Shown here piece by piece: positions 1 to 6,478 of a stretch of DNA of 14,551 nucleotides. How positions within the stretch are numbered: position 1 is the first letter of the stretch; the number at the start of each line of letters is the position of its first letter. Both the position numbers and the translations under genes were made by a program. Origin of the DNA: Bacteroidota bacterium (lineage in GTDB: Bacteria > Bacteroidota > Bacteroidia > NS11-12g > UBA955); the NCBI GenBank assembly GCA_018969565.1, contig JAGWYC010000024.1, positions 1-14,551 of the forward strand, in the 5' to 3' direction. The notes beneath the pieces were generated by a model that worked only from the letters and a program-made list of their open reading frames with translations, ran no database searches and was not told where the DNA came from.

Positions 1-140
1 GCCATGGCTGAATCATAGGCGGGAAGGCTGTCCACCACCGCCTGGCGATTGATGTACCCCATTTTGGTCTGAGCTGCTGATTCAAGGGCTGCACCGGCAA
101 AAAGGCCTGTAACCAGCAACAGGTTCATGATGTTCTTCAT
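1..140 (-). CDS. OmpH/Skp-family periplasmic chaperone, partial (N-terminus only)
   Basis: The minus strand from the ATG at 138-140 reads MKNIMNLLLVTGLFAGAALE and continues SAAQTKMGYINRQAVVDSLP before leaving the window, so only about 46 residues are present. The first 23 or so residues form a signal peptide ending around SAAQ. The following segment (KMGYINRQAVVDSLPAYDSA) is the conserved first strand and helix start of OmpH/Skp proteins, which bind unfolded outer-membrane proteins in the periplasm. It lies 18 bases downstream of another OmpH gene on the same strand, so the two are probably co-transcribed tandem paralogues, a common Bacteroidota arrangement. The 3' part is lost at the window edge, not truncated in nature as far as can be seen. 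No Shine-Dalgarno sequence precedes the ATG. Confidence 0.78.
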   Translation of the reverse strand, partial: MKNIMNLLLVTGLFAGAALESAAQTKMGYINRQAVVDSLPAYDSAM

Positions 141-158
141 ATAAGTGATTTAGTTGTG

Positions 159-707
159 TTAACGATTTCCGGGTTTTACCTCTTCCTGAGGGGCAATGCC
201 GAGGGCTTCGAGTACCTCGTCGCTTTTGTCGAAGCGCACATTGGTATAGAGCATAATCAGGTCGCTGCTCTTGTCGAAGATGAAGTCAAGTGCCTGATCT
301 TTAGCCACTTTCTGAACAGCTTCAAAAACCTTGTCCTGGATGGGCTTGATCAGTTCTTCGCGCTTCTTGAACAGTTCACCCTGATAGCCGAATTTTTGTT
401 CGCGGAAGGCATTGAGTTCCTGTTCCTTCTGCACAATGATGTTTTCGCGTTCCTTGCGTTGCTGCGGGGTGAGCAGCATTTCTTCCGCCTTGTATTCACG
501 GAACATCAGGTCCAGACTCTGTTTTTTCTTGTCGGCTTCGGCCTGCCATTCCGCAGAGAGCTGGTCCAGTGTGCTTTGTGCCGAGCGGTAGGAGGGCATC
601 TGGCTGAGGATATAGTCGGTATCTACAAAACCGAACTTCTGAGCCGAGGCGCTCAGCGCCGTGGCAGTAATGAACAAAACAGGCAGGATGAACTTCTTCA
701 TGCGCAT
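159..707 (-). CDS. OmpH/Skp-family periplasmic chaperone
   Basis: This 182-residue protein has a signal peptide (about residues 1-22, cleaved after SASA). The OmpH start motif KFGFVDTDYILSQMPSY follows, then a long charged helical stretch (about 40-125, rich in Lys, Glu and Gln) expected to form the coiled-coil tentacle, and a C-terminal strand-forming segment (LDFIFDKSSDLIMLYTN). Its length and layout fit Skp/OmpH proteins, which chaperone outer-membrane beta-barrel proteins across the periplasm. Two ATGs are possible: 705-707 (MRMKK) and 699-701 (MKK). The second gives a more usual signal peptide and either works. It is the upstream member of a tandem pair, with the partner starting 19 bases after its stop codon. 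A -7-like box (TATGTTTG on the minus strand, 750-757) would give a leader of about 40 bases. The family is clear; the specific client is unknown. Confidence 0.9.
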   Translation of the reverse strand: MRMKKFILPVLFITATALSASAQKFGFVDTDYILSQMPSYRSAQSTLDQLSAEWQAEADKKKQSLDLMFREYKAEEMLLTPQQRKERENIIVQKEQELNAFREQKFGYQGELFKKREELIKPIQDKVFEAVQKVAKDQALDFIFDKSSDLIMLYTNVRFDKSDEVLEALGIAPQEEVKPGNR

Positions 708-749
708 AAAAATCAGGTTTCAAATGCCGTGCCAATCGGCTGCGGGCTG

Positions 750-757
750 CAAACATA
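750..757 (-). promoter_or_regulatory. Bacteroidota-type -7 promoter box for the OmpH pair
   Basis: The minus strand reads TATGTTTG here, matching TAnnTTTG, 42 bases before the OmpH start codon and inside the 123-base gap after the lipoprotein gene. No good -33 TTTG is visible 19 bases upstream, so the call rests on one box and its position. Confidence 0.4.
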
Positions 758-830
758 AGCAAATGGAATTTGCCTGTGGTAAAGGGAATGATAAGTGGCG
801 TGTTTGTGTTTACCTCCGGCGCATTAAACT

Positions 831-1346
831 TCACTGCCGCAATGCAATTACCGGCGTGCTCACCTCGACACTCTGGTTCAGCGCTCTGTCCTTCAGCCGG
901 CAGCGGTATTGCACACTGTCGGGTTTGAAACCGGAAGGCTGCGCGGGCACGGTGATTCGGATGCTGCCTTCAATCTGCTTGTCAATGCCGCTGGGTGTCA
1001 TGCGCGGCAGGCGCTGGTTGAAGTTCAGGGTATCGTTGGTGAGGGGGTCTTTTACGGAAACAAACTTGCCATTCACCAGTTCAAAAAACTTCACATCAAA
1101 ATTGTAGAAAAACGGGCTGCCGAATTGGAAAGGGCCTGCGCTGTCGCCGTCGTTCAGGCCCAGGTCGCCGTCGCCGTCGGTATAGTTGAAGTTCAGGAAT
1201 AACAGAGAATCCCGGCCATCGGGGGTCAGCAGGCGGTCGTAGCTGCTGAAGCTCAGCCCGGGAACCTTGGGGAAACGCGCCTCTTCCGGCTTGCAGGCAA
1301 ACAGGAGCGGCAACAGCCAAAGAAGCGTTTTAACTTTGAAGCGCAT
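831..1346 (-). CDS. Small secreted lipoprotein with a DGDGDLG acidic run
   Basis: Starting at the ATG at 1344-1346 the protein is 171 residues. It has a lipoprotein signal peptide (MRFKVKTLLWLLPLLFAC, lipobox LLFA-C with the acylated Cys at residue 18). The mature part contains an Asp/Gly-rich run (TDGDGDLGLNDGD, about 56-68) that could bind calcium. A beta-rich body ending in ...STPVIALRQ follows. An upstream in-frame ATG at 1380-1382 exists, but it would bury the signal peptide behind 12 polar residues, so it was rejected. Lipoproteins with a TDGDGD(I/L)G segment recur in Bacteroidota, and I know of no assigned function. The start codon overlaps that of the divergent LuxE-like gene. It may share transcription with the OmpH genes 123 bases downstream, which would make it part of an envelope-biogenesis group; that is inference. 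Confidence 0.82.
   Translation of the reverse strand: MRFKVKTLLWLLPLLFACKPEEARFPKVPGLSFSSYDRLLTPDGRDSLLFLNFNYTDGDGDLGLNDGDSAGPFQFGSPFFYNFDVKFFELVNGKFVSVKDPLTNDTLNFNQRLPRMTPSGIDKQIEGSIRITVPAQPSGFKPDSVQYRCRLKDRALNQSVEVSTPVIALRQ
1331..1338 (+). promoter_or_regulatory. -7 promoter box abutting the LuxE-like start codon
   Basis: TAACTTTG matches TAnnTTTG exactly and ends only 6 bases before the ATG at 1345. If used, transcription would begin at or next to the start codon, giving a leaderless or nearly leaderless mRNA. No clear -33 element is visible. The identical octamer precedes the dihydroorotase gene at 5068-5075. Confidence 0.45.
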
Positions 1347-2331
1347 GCGGTTTTCTATTGCGGAGCTTTCCGGCCTCGACACCTACAAATTTAACGAAAC
1401 TGCCCTCAGTCTGTTTCGCTATCAGCACGAAGCATGCGCCGCCTACCGTCAGTACTGCGATTATCTGGGCGTGGATGTCGGGTCTGTGCAGCACCCGGAA
1501 TCCATTCCCTTCCTGCCCGTGGAGCTGTTCAAAACCCACGACATCCGCAGCGGAAATTATCAGCCTGAATACGTGTTCAGCAGCAGCAGCACCGGTGGCA
1601 GCGGCATGAGTCGCCACGCCGTGGAACGCCTTGATTGGTACCCCCAAGTCAGCAGGGCCTGCTTTGAGTGGTTTTTCGGTCCCGTGGACCAACATGTGTT
1701 TCTCTGCCTGCTGCCTTCCTACCTGGAGCGCAGCGGTTCTTCCCTCATCGCCATGCTGGAAGACTGGGTGAAGGAAACGGAAGACAATGGCTCCGGCTTC
1801 TTCCTATACAACCATGAGCAGTTGTTGGAACGCCTGCTGCAACTGACTTCCGAAGAAAAAAAAGTACAACTGTGGGGTGTGTCTTTTGCCCTGCTTGACT
1901 TTGCCGAGAAGTTTAAACTCAGCCCCGGACCGGGCAAGCTCACCGTTGTGGAAACCGGGGGGATGAAGGGCCGACGCGAAGAAATCACCCGCTCAGCGTT
2001 GCACCAAACGCTGGAAAAGGCCTTCAGCCTGCCGCATATTTCCAGTGAATATGGCATGACCGAACTCACTTCTCAGGCTTATGCCCGGCGCGAAGGACTG
2101 TTTTCCTGTACGCCCTGGATGAAGGTATTCGCCATGCAGACCGATGACCCTTTTGCACCCGCTCCGACTGGAAAAACAGGCCGCCTTTGCATGATAGACC
2201 TGGCCAATGCCCACAGTTGTGCCTTCCTGATGACTTCCGACCTGGGCCGTGTGCATGCGGATGGCCGTTTTGAAGTGCTGGGCCGCCTGGATCACAGCGA
2301 CCTGCGGGGCTGCAACCTGATGCTGGCCTGA
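1345..2331 (+). CDS. LuxE/acyl-protein-synthetase-like adenylate-forming protein
   Basis: This 328-residue protein resembles the LuxE branch of the adenylate-forming superfamily, which activates fatty acids or transfers acyl groups via an acyl-AMP. Supporting motifs in order are PFLPVELFKTHDI near residue 50, a Ser/Thr/Gly nucleotide loop (SSSSTGGSGMSRH, about 80-92), ETGGMKGRREEI in the middle, SSEYGMTELTSQAY (the EYGMTE adenylation motif), and the C-terminal SDLGRVHADGRFEVLGRLD hinge-like segment. I chose the ATG at 1345 because the longer frame from 1267 would run through the divergent lipoprotein gene. No lux, LuxC or LuxD partner is nearby, so luminescence is not implied. Such orphan LuxE-like proteins are common in Bacteroidota and are often labelled acyltransferase. 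The substrate is unknown. The stop codon is followed by the promoter of the TPP-regulated receptor. Confidence 0.82.
   Translation: MRFSIAELSGLDTYKFNETALSLFRYQHEACAAYRQYCDYLGVDVGSVQHPESIPFLPVELFKTHDIRSGNYQPEYVFSSSSTGGSGMSRHAVERLDWYPQVSRACFEWFFGPVDQHVFLCLLPSYLERSGSSLIAMLEDWVKETEDNGSGFFLYNHEQLLERLLQLTSEEKKVQLWGVSFALLDFAEKFKLSPGPGKLTVVETGGMKGRREEITRSALHQTLEKAFSLPHISSEYGMTELTSQAYARREGLFSCTPWMKVFAMQTDDPFAPAPTGKTGRLCMIDLANAHSCAFLMTSDLGRVHADGRFEVLGRLDHSDLRGCNLMLA
1386..1393 (-). promoter_or_regulatory. Possible -7 box for the lipoprotein gene
   Basis: The minus strand reads TAAATTTG, a match to TAnnTTTG, 39 bases upstream of the lipoprotein ATG and inside the coding sequence of the divergent gene. 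There is no visible -33 partner, so this is a weak call. Confidence 0.3.
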
Positions 2332-2337
2332 AGGTTC

Positions 2338-2368
2338 TTGACAAGGCTACATTCCTGCCTTACTTTTG
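2338..2368 (+). promoter_or_regulatory. Promoter of the TPP-riboswitch/TonB receptor unit
   Basis: TTG at 2338-2340 and TACTTTTG at 2361-2368 lie 20 bases apart, a near-ideal Bacteroidota -33/-7 pair (TTTG, 19 bases, TAnnTTTG). The predicted start, around 2373-2376, falls just at the 5' edge of the riboswitch core, so the transcript would begin with the aptamer. Confidence 0.55.
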
Positions 2369-2374
2369 CCCCGG

Positions 2375-2455
2375 ATACCGGGGTGCTGCCATCGAGCGGC
2401 TGAGATGATACCCGCAAACCTGATCAGGGTAATGCCTGCGAAGGGAGTAAGGAAC
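2375..2455 (+). promoter_or_regulatory. TPP riboswitch (THI element)
   Basis: The conserved THI-box segments appear in order: CGGGGTGC (2379-2386), GCTGAGAT (about 2399-2406) followed by ATACCCG (2408-2414), ACCTGATCAGGGTAATG (2418-2434), and CCTGCGAAGGGA (2435-2446). Helix P2 pairs CGGGGT with ACCCG. P3 pairs GCTGC with GCGGC. P5 pairs CAGG (2425-2428) with CCTG (2435-2438). The usual P5 is CTGG/CCAG, so the swap here keeps pairing and argues for a real structure. P1 is short (TAC/GTA) unless the upstream CCTTAC takes part. The element sits 48 bases before the TonB receptor ATG. Thiamine pyrophosphate binding normally lowers expression of thiamine synthesis or uptake genes. I cannot identify the expression platform: no T-run terminator follows, so translational control is the likelier mode. 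Confidence 0.93.
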
Positions 2456-2502
2456 TTGCTGTACAGGCCTGCGCCTCCGGAATCTCTGTCAAACTAAAAA
2501 AC

Positions 2503-4935
2503 ATGATGAAGAGATTGCTGCTGTTCAGCTTGTTGATGTCATCCATCACCTTCGCCCACGCGCAATGGAGTGCCCGCGTATCAGATCATCAGGGGAAACC
2601 GGTTTCCGGAGCCCGCGTGCGCATTGAACCCGGTTACCTGGAAGTATTCACCGATGCCTCCGGTCGTTTTCAGGCCGCATTCCGTGGATGTAATGGATGC
2701 ACGCTTGAAATCAGTAAGGAAGGCTATGAGACCCTCAACATGTCTTTAACGCCGGCGGTACCTGCCGATACGCAGTTTATTATGTTGCCCGAAGCCAGGC
2801 TGATTCAAAGCGTGGTGGTCACTGCCGTTCAGGCCAATTACCGCACACCCGGGGCATTCACCAATATGAGCAAGAAGGAATTGCAGGCTTTAAACCTGGG
2901 CCAGGATCTGCCCATGTTGCTGCAATGGCAGCCGGGCGTGGTGAGTACCAGCGACGCCGGAGCGGGCATAGGCTATACCGGAATCCGCGTGCGCGGCAGC
3001 GATGCTACCCGCATCAACGTGACCCTGAACGGCATTCCGTTGAACGATGCAGAAAGTCATGCGGTCTTCTGGGTGAATACCCCCGACCTGGTTTCCAGCC
3101 TGAGCAATGTGCAGTTGCAGCGCGGTGTGGGTGCCAGTACCAACGGTTCCGGTGCCTTCGGCGCTACCCTGAACCTGCAGACGGAATCCGGCAACAGCAG
3201 ACCCTTTGCCGAACTGAATACAGGCTTGGGTTCTTTCAATACCCGCCGCGCCACCATCAAAGCCGGCACGGGGCTCATCAACAACCGCTGGGACGGAGAA
3301 CTGCGCCTTTCCGAAATCAGCAGCAACGGCTATGTGGACCGCGCCTCCTCACAACTGGGCAGCTTCTATGCCGCCATGGGCTACCGAAACGGCAAACAGT
3401 CATTGCGCCTTATTCATTTCCGCGGCAATGAACGCACCTATCAGGCTTGGTGGGGTGTGCCTCAGGCGCTGATTGACGGCGACAGAAATGCACTCATCAC
3501 CCATTACTACAATAACCTTGGTGTATTGTATAAAACTGCGGAAGATTCCGTGAACTTGTTCCGCAGCGACCGTCGCTACAATTACTACCGATACCGCGGG
3601 GAAGTGGACCGCTACGGACAAAGTCATACCCAGGCGATGTTCAATACCCGCCTGAGCCGTGGCATGCTGAGCCTGACCTACCACCATACCCTCGGCGCCG
3701 GCTACTTTGAACAGTTTCGCAGCAATGATGCTTATACCTCCTACGGATTGAATGCTCCGGTATTTGGCACAGATACCATCACACGCAGCAACCTGATTCG
3801 CCGTCGCTGGCTGGACAATAATTTCAACGGACTGAGTGCGGTGTACCGTCAGCAGGTAGGTTCCTGGAACCTGGAGGCCGGTGCTGCCGGCTTCTTATAC
3901 GATGGAGCGCATTTTGGAAGGGTCATCTGGGCGGAAAAAGGCGGTTTCCCGCAGGATGATTACGAATACTACCACGCCCATAGCCGTAAGCAGGATGCCA
4001 ATATGTTTGTGCGCAATACGCTGGAATGGAAACGCTTTACCCTTTATTCCGATCTGCAATACCGGGTGGTGGAACACCGCAGCAGCGGCAGGGACAACGA
4101 CCTGCGCGATGTAGGCTTTTCCTTCAGTCATGGCTTTTTCAATCCCAAGGCCGGCTTCACCTATCGCTTCCGCAACGCGGCACAGGCTTATGCCTCGCTG
4201 AACATCGGCCACCGCGAGCCCAACCGCAGCGACTTCACCGACCGCAAGCCGGGAACACCCCTGCCGCAGCCCGAGCGCATGTACGACTGGGAAGCCGGTT
4301 ATCGCGTGTACCGCGACAAGTGGATGTTCTTCGGCAACCTGTATTTCATGGATTACCAAAATCAGTTGGTACTTACCGGCGCGGTGAATGATGTGGGCAC
4401 ACCCCTGAGGCAGAACGTGGCGAAGAGCCATCGCGCGGGGATGGAGCTGGAAGCAGCGCGCAGCCTGGGCCGACGTCTGAATATTGCAGGCAACCTGAGC
4501 CTCAGCCGCAACCGCATACAGCAATTCCGTGAGTATGTAATAGACTACAGCGATTACAGCACCGATACCATCTTGTACAACAGCACCCCCATTGCCTTCT
4601 CCCCGGCAGCCGTAGGCGCGCTGATTCTGAGCTGGAAACCCGTAAAGCAACTGGAACTGACACTGAACAACAAGTATGTAAGCCGGCAGTTCATGGACAA
4701 TACCGGCCGGCGCGAGGCCAGTCTGAAACCCTATTTTGTGAGCGATGTACGCCTTGCCTGGAGCCACAAACAAAGCAGCCTGACCCTGCAAGTGAACAAC
4801 CTGCTCAACACCATGTACGCGAGCAATGGCTATACCTATCGCTATATGTATGGCGGAAGCATGATATCCGAGAACTTCCTGTTTCCCCAGGCCGGAATGA
4901 ACTTCATGCTCGGGCTGCGAATCAGGGTGGAATGA
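2503..4935 (+). CDS. TonB-dependent outer-membrane receptor, probably for thiamine or a precursor
   Basis: This 810-residue protein has a signal peptide (MMKRLLLFSLLMSSITFAHA, cleaved before Q21). A carboxypeptidase-regulatory-like beta-sandwich follows (about 24-95: SDHQGKPVSGARVRIE, TDASGRFQ, ISKEGYETL). Next is a TonB plug domain (about 115-225, with LPMLLQWQPGVVS, GIRVRGSDATRINVTLNG, VQLQRGVGASTNGSGAFGAT). The remainder is a 22-stranded-type beta-barrel rich in Tyr, Arg and Asn, ending in a terminal strand (MLGLRIRVE). Such proteins take up ligands across the outer membrane using energy relayed by TonB-ExbBD. The TPP riboswitch directly upstream is the main substrate clue: thiamin-regulated outer-membrane receptors are known in Bacteroidota. 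The ligand itself (thiamine, its phosphates, or a pyrimidine or thiazole moiety) cannot be read from sequence. No thi synthesis gene or inner-membrane transporter is next to it. The ATG at 2503 is preceded by an A-rich tract and lacks a Shine-Dalgarno sequence. Confidence 0.93.
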   Translation: MMKRLLLFSLLMSSITFAHAQWSARVSDHQGKPVSGARVRIEPGYLEVFTDASGRFQAAFRGCNGCTLEISKEGYETLNMSLTPAVPADTQFIMLPEARLIQSVVVTAVQANYRTPGAFTNMSKKELQALNLGQDLPMLLQWQPGVVSTSDAGAGIGYTGIRVRGSDATRINVTLNGIPLNDAESHAVFWVNTPDLVSSLSNVQLQRGVGASTNGSGAFGATLNLQTESGNSRPFAELNTGLGSFNTRRATIKAGTGLINNRWDGELRLSEISSNGYVDRASSQLGSFYAAMGYRNGKQSLRLIHFRGNERTYQAWWGVPQALIDGDRNALITHYYNNLGVLYKTAEDSVNLFRSDRRYNYYRYRGEVDRYGQSHTQAMFNTRLSRGMLSLTYHHTLGAGYFEQFRSNDAYTSYGLNAPVFGTDTITRSNLIRRRWLDNNFNGLSAVYRQQVGSWNLEAGAAGFLYDGAHFGRVIWAEKGGFPQDDYEYYHAHSRKQDANMFVRNTLEWKRFTLYSDLQYRVVEHRSSGRDNDLRDVGFSFSHGFFNPKAGFTYRFRNAAQAYASLNIGHREPNRSDFTDRKPGTPLPQPERMYDWEAGYRVYRDKWMFFGNLYFMDYQNQLVLTGAVNDVGTPLRQNVAKSHRAGMELEAARSLGRRLNIAGNLSLSRNRIQQFREYVIDYSDYSTDTILYNSTPIAFSPAAVGALILSWKPVKQLELTLNNKYVSRQFMDNTGRREASLKPYFVSDVRLAWSHKQSSLTLQVNNLLNTMYASNGYTYRYMYGGSMISENFLFPQAGMNFMLGLRIRVE

Positions 4936-4939
4936 GGGT

Positions 4940-4967
4940 TAAGTGGTAAGTGGTAAGTGGTAAGTGC
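4940..4967 (+). repeat. Short tandem heptamer array (TAAGTGG x4)
   Basis: Four consecutive copies of TAAGTGG (the last ending in C) begin 5 bases after the TonB receptor stop codon. The array is followed by a GC-rich stretch with a weak inverted repeat (CCGGG 4976-4980 with CCCGG 4992-4996) that lacks a T-run, so I do not call it a terminator. Period 7 means copy-number changes would shift frame, but the array is intergenic. Confidence 0.75.
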
Positions 4968-5044
4968 TGGGCGGCCCGGGGTTGCTTGGTTCCCGGCTGC
5001 TCCCATAACATGCATCCAACGCTCCCACACTTCAGAACCGTATC

Positions 5045-5075
5045 TTTCACATCAATATCACCTGAAGTAACTTTG
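5045..5075 (+). promoter_or_regulatory. Promoter of the dihydroorotase operon
   Basis: TTTC at 5045-5048 and TAACTTTG at 5068-5075 are separated by 19 bases, matching the Bacteroidota -33/-7 layout with one mismatch in the -33 box. The predicted start near 5080-5083 leaves a leader of about 36-40 bases before the ATG at 5119. Confidence 0.5.
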
Positions 5076-5118
5076 CATCAACAGCGCCGGACGTGCTTAA
5101 ATCCGCCATCTACAGCTT

Positions 5119-6471
5119 ATGAACAACCGAATCATCATCCGCAACGCATACATCGTCAACGAAGGACGCATCGAGGTTTCCGACTTGCTCATCGGCGACG
5201 GGCTGATCCTGGAAATCGGCAATATCCCGGAGGACCCGGGTGCGCGGGTCATTGACGGCAGCGGCAAATACCTCCTGCCCGGCATCATTGACGGTCAGGT
5301 GCACTTCCGCGAACCCGGCCTCACCCACAAGGGCGATTTACACTCCGAAAGCCGCGCTGCCGTTGCCGGTGGCGTCACTTCCTTCATAGACATGCCCAAT
5401 ACCTTACCCAATGTGCTGACTATGGAACTGCTGCAGGAAAAGTACCGCCTTGCTGCGGAGAAATCCCTCGCCAACTTCGGTTTTTTCCTGGGTGTGAACG
5501 GCGACAACCTGGACAAAATCCTCCGCACCGACACCTCAGAACTGCTGGCCGTGTCCGATGACGGATTGTACTTCAGCGGAAAAGGAAATCTGCTGGCGGA
5601 TAATCCCGAAACGCTGGAGAAGCTGTTCGCCGGGTGTAACTCCATCATTGCCATTCACTCGGAAAAGGAGCAGTTGATTGAAGAGAATGAACAGCTTTTC
5701 CGCGCACAATACGGCGAAGAGGTTCCCTTTCATTGTCATCCGCTCATCCGCAGCGAACAGGCCTGCTACGAAGCCACCGAAAGGGCTATAGCGTTGGCCG
5801 AAAAGCACGGAGCCCGTCTGCATATCCTGCACTTGAGCACCGCTGCGGAAACCAAGCTGTTCCGCAACGATATTCCCTTGGAACAAAAGAACATCACTAC
5901 CGAGGTTTCCGTGCATCACCTGTGGTTTTCAGACGAGGATTATGCCAAATGGGGCCCCTTGATCAAATGGAACCCCGCCATCAAGGCAGCAAAGAACAAA
6001 ACCGGACTGATGCAGGCCCTGCTGGACGACCGTATTGACATCATCACCACCGACCACGCGCCGCATACCCTTGAAGAGAAGAATAGACCCTACTTCACAT
6101 CCATGTCTGGAGCGCCCCTGGTGCAGCATTCTCTGAATGTGATGCTGGAATTTTACCGGGAGGGTGTGATCGGGCTGGAGCGCATGGTGCAGAAGATGTG
6201 CCACAACCCCGCAACCCTGTACAGTATTGAAAAACGAGGCTTTATCAGGAAGGGTTATCATGCCGACCTGGTGCTGGTGGACCTGGACAGTCCCTGGACG
6301 GTGAGCAAGGAGAACATCCTGTACAAATGCGGCTGGTCGCCCCTGGAAGGCACCACCTTCCAAAGCAAAGTGACCCATACCTTCGTGAATGGACATCCGG
6401 TGTATGAAGAAGGACACTTTGACGAAACCCTCAAGGGCATGGCCCTGAAGAAGAAAAAGCCGAACGGATAA
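5119..6471 (+). CDS. pyrC: Dihydroorotase (class-I-like, amidohydrolase superfamily)
   Basis: The 450-residue protein should catalyse reversible cyclisation of N-carbamoyl-L-aspartate to dihydroorotate, step three of pyrimidine synthesis. A small N-terminal beta domain (1-52) leads into the TIM barrel. Metal and substrate residues visible are H62 and R64 in QVHFREPG, N94 in DMPN, D147/D148 in VSDDG, H180 in AIHSEKE, H238 in LHILHLSTA, the VSVHHL motif (about 264-268), and D312 in TTDHAPH. The first His of the usual HxH metal motif is replaced by Gln60. I recall similar QVHFREPG forms in other Bacteroidota dihydroorotases, so this is probably a lineage variant rather than a dead enzyme. Length fits class I proteins (about 430-450). 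A DUF6671-type gene follows after 7 bases and likely shares its mRNA. Dihydropyrimidinase or allantoinase is less likely because REPG and SDDG match dihydroorotase. Confidence 0.88.
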   Translation: MNNRIIIRNAYIVNEGRIEVSDLLIGDGLILEIGNIPEDPGARVIDGSGKYLLPGIIDGQVHFREPGLTHKGDLHSESRAAVAGGVTSFIDMPNTLPNVLTMELLQEKYRLAAEKSLANFGFFLGVNGDNLDKILRTDTSELLAVSDDGLYFSGKGNLLADNPETLEKLFAGCNSIIAIHSEKEQLIEENEQLFRAQYGEEVPFHCHPLIRSEQACYEATERAIALAEKHGARLHILHLSTAAETKLFRNDIPLEQKNITTEVSVHHLWFSDEDYAKWGPLIKWNPAIKAAKNKTGLMQALLDDRIDIITTDHAPHTLEEKNRPYFTSMSGAPLVQHSLNVMLEFYREGVIGLERMVQKMCHNPATLYSIEKRGFIRKGYHADLVLVDLDSPWTVSKENILYKCGWSPLEGTTFQSKVTHTFVNGHPVYEEGHFDETLKGMALKKKKPNG

Positions 6472-6478
6472 TCCTATT

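Noticed and set aside
3895..4791. Minus-strand open frame of 298 codons inside the TonB receptor
   Set aside because: It is a low-complexity Ala/Val/His-rich mirror frame of an evident receptor gene.
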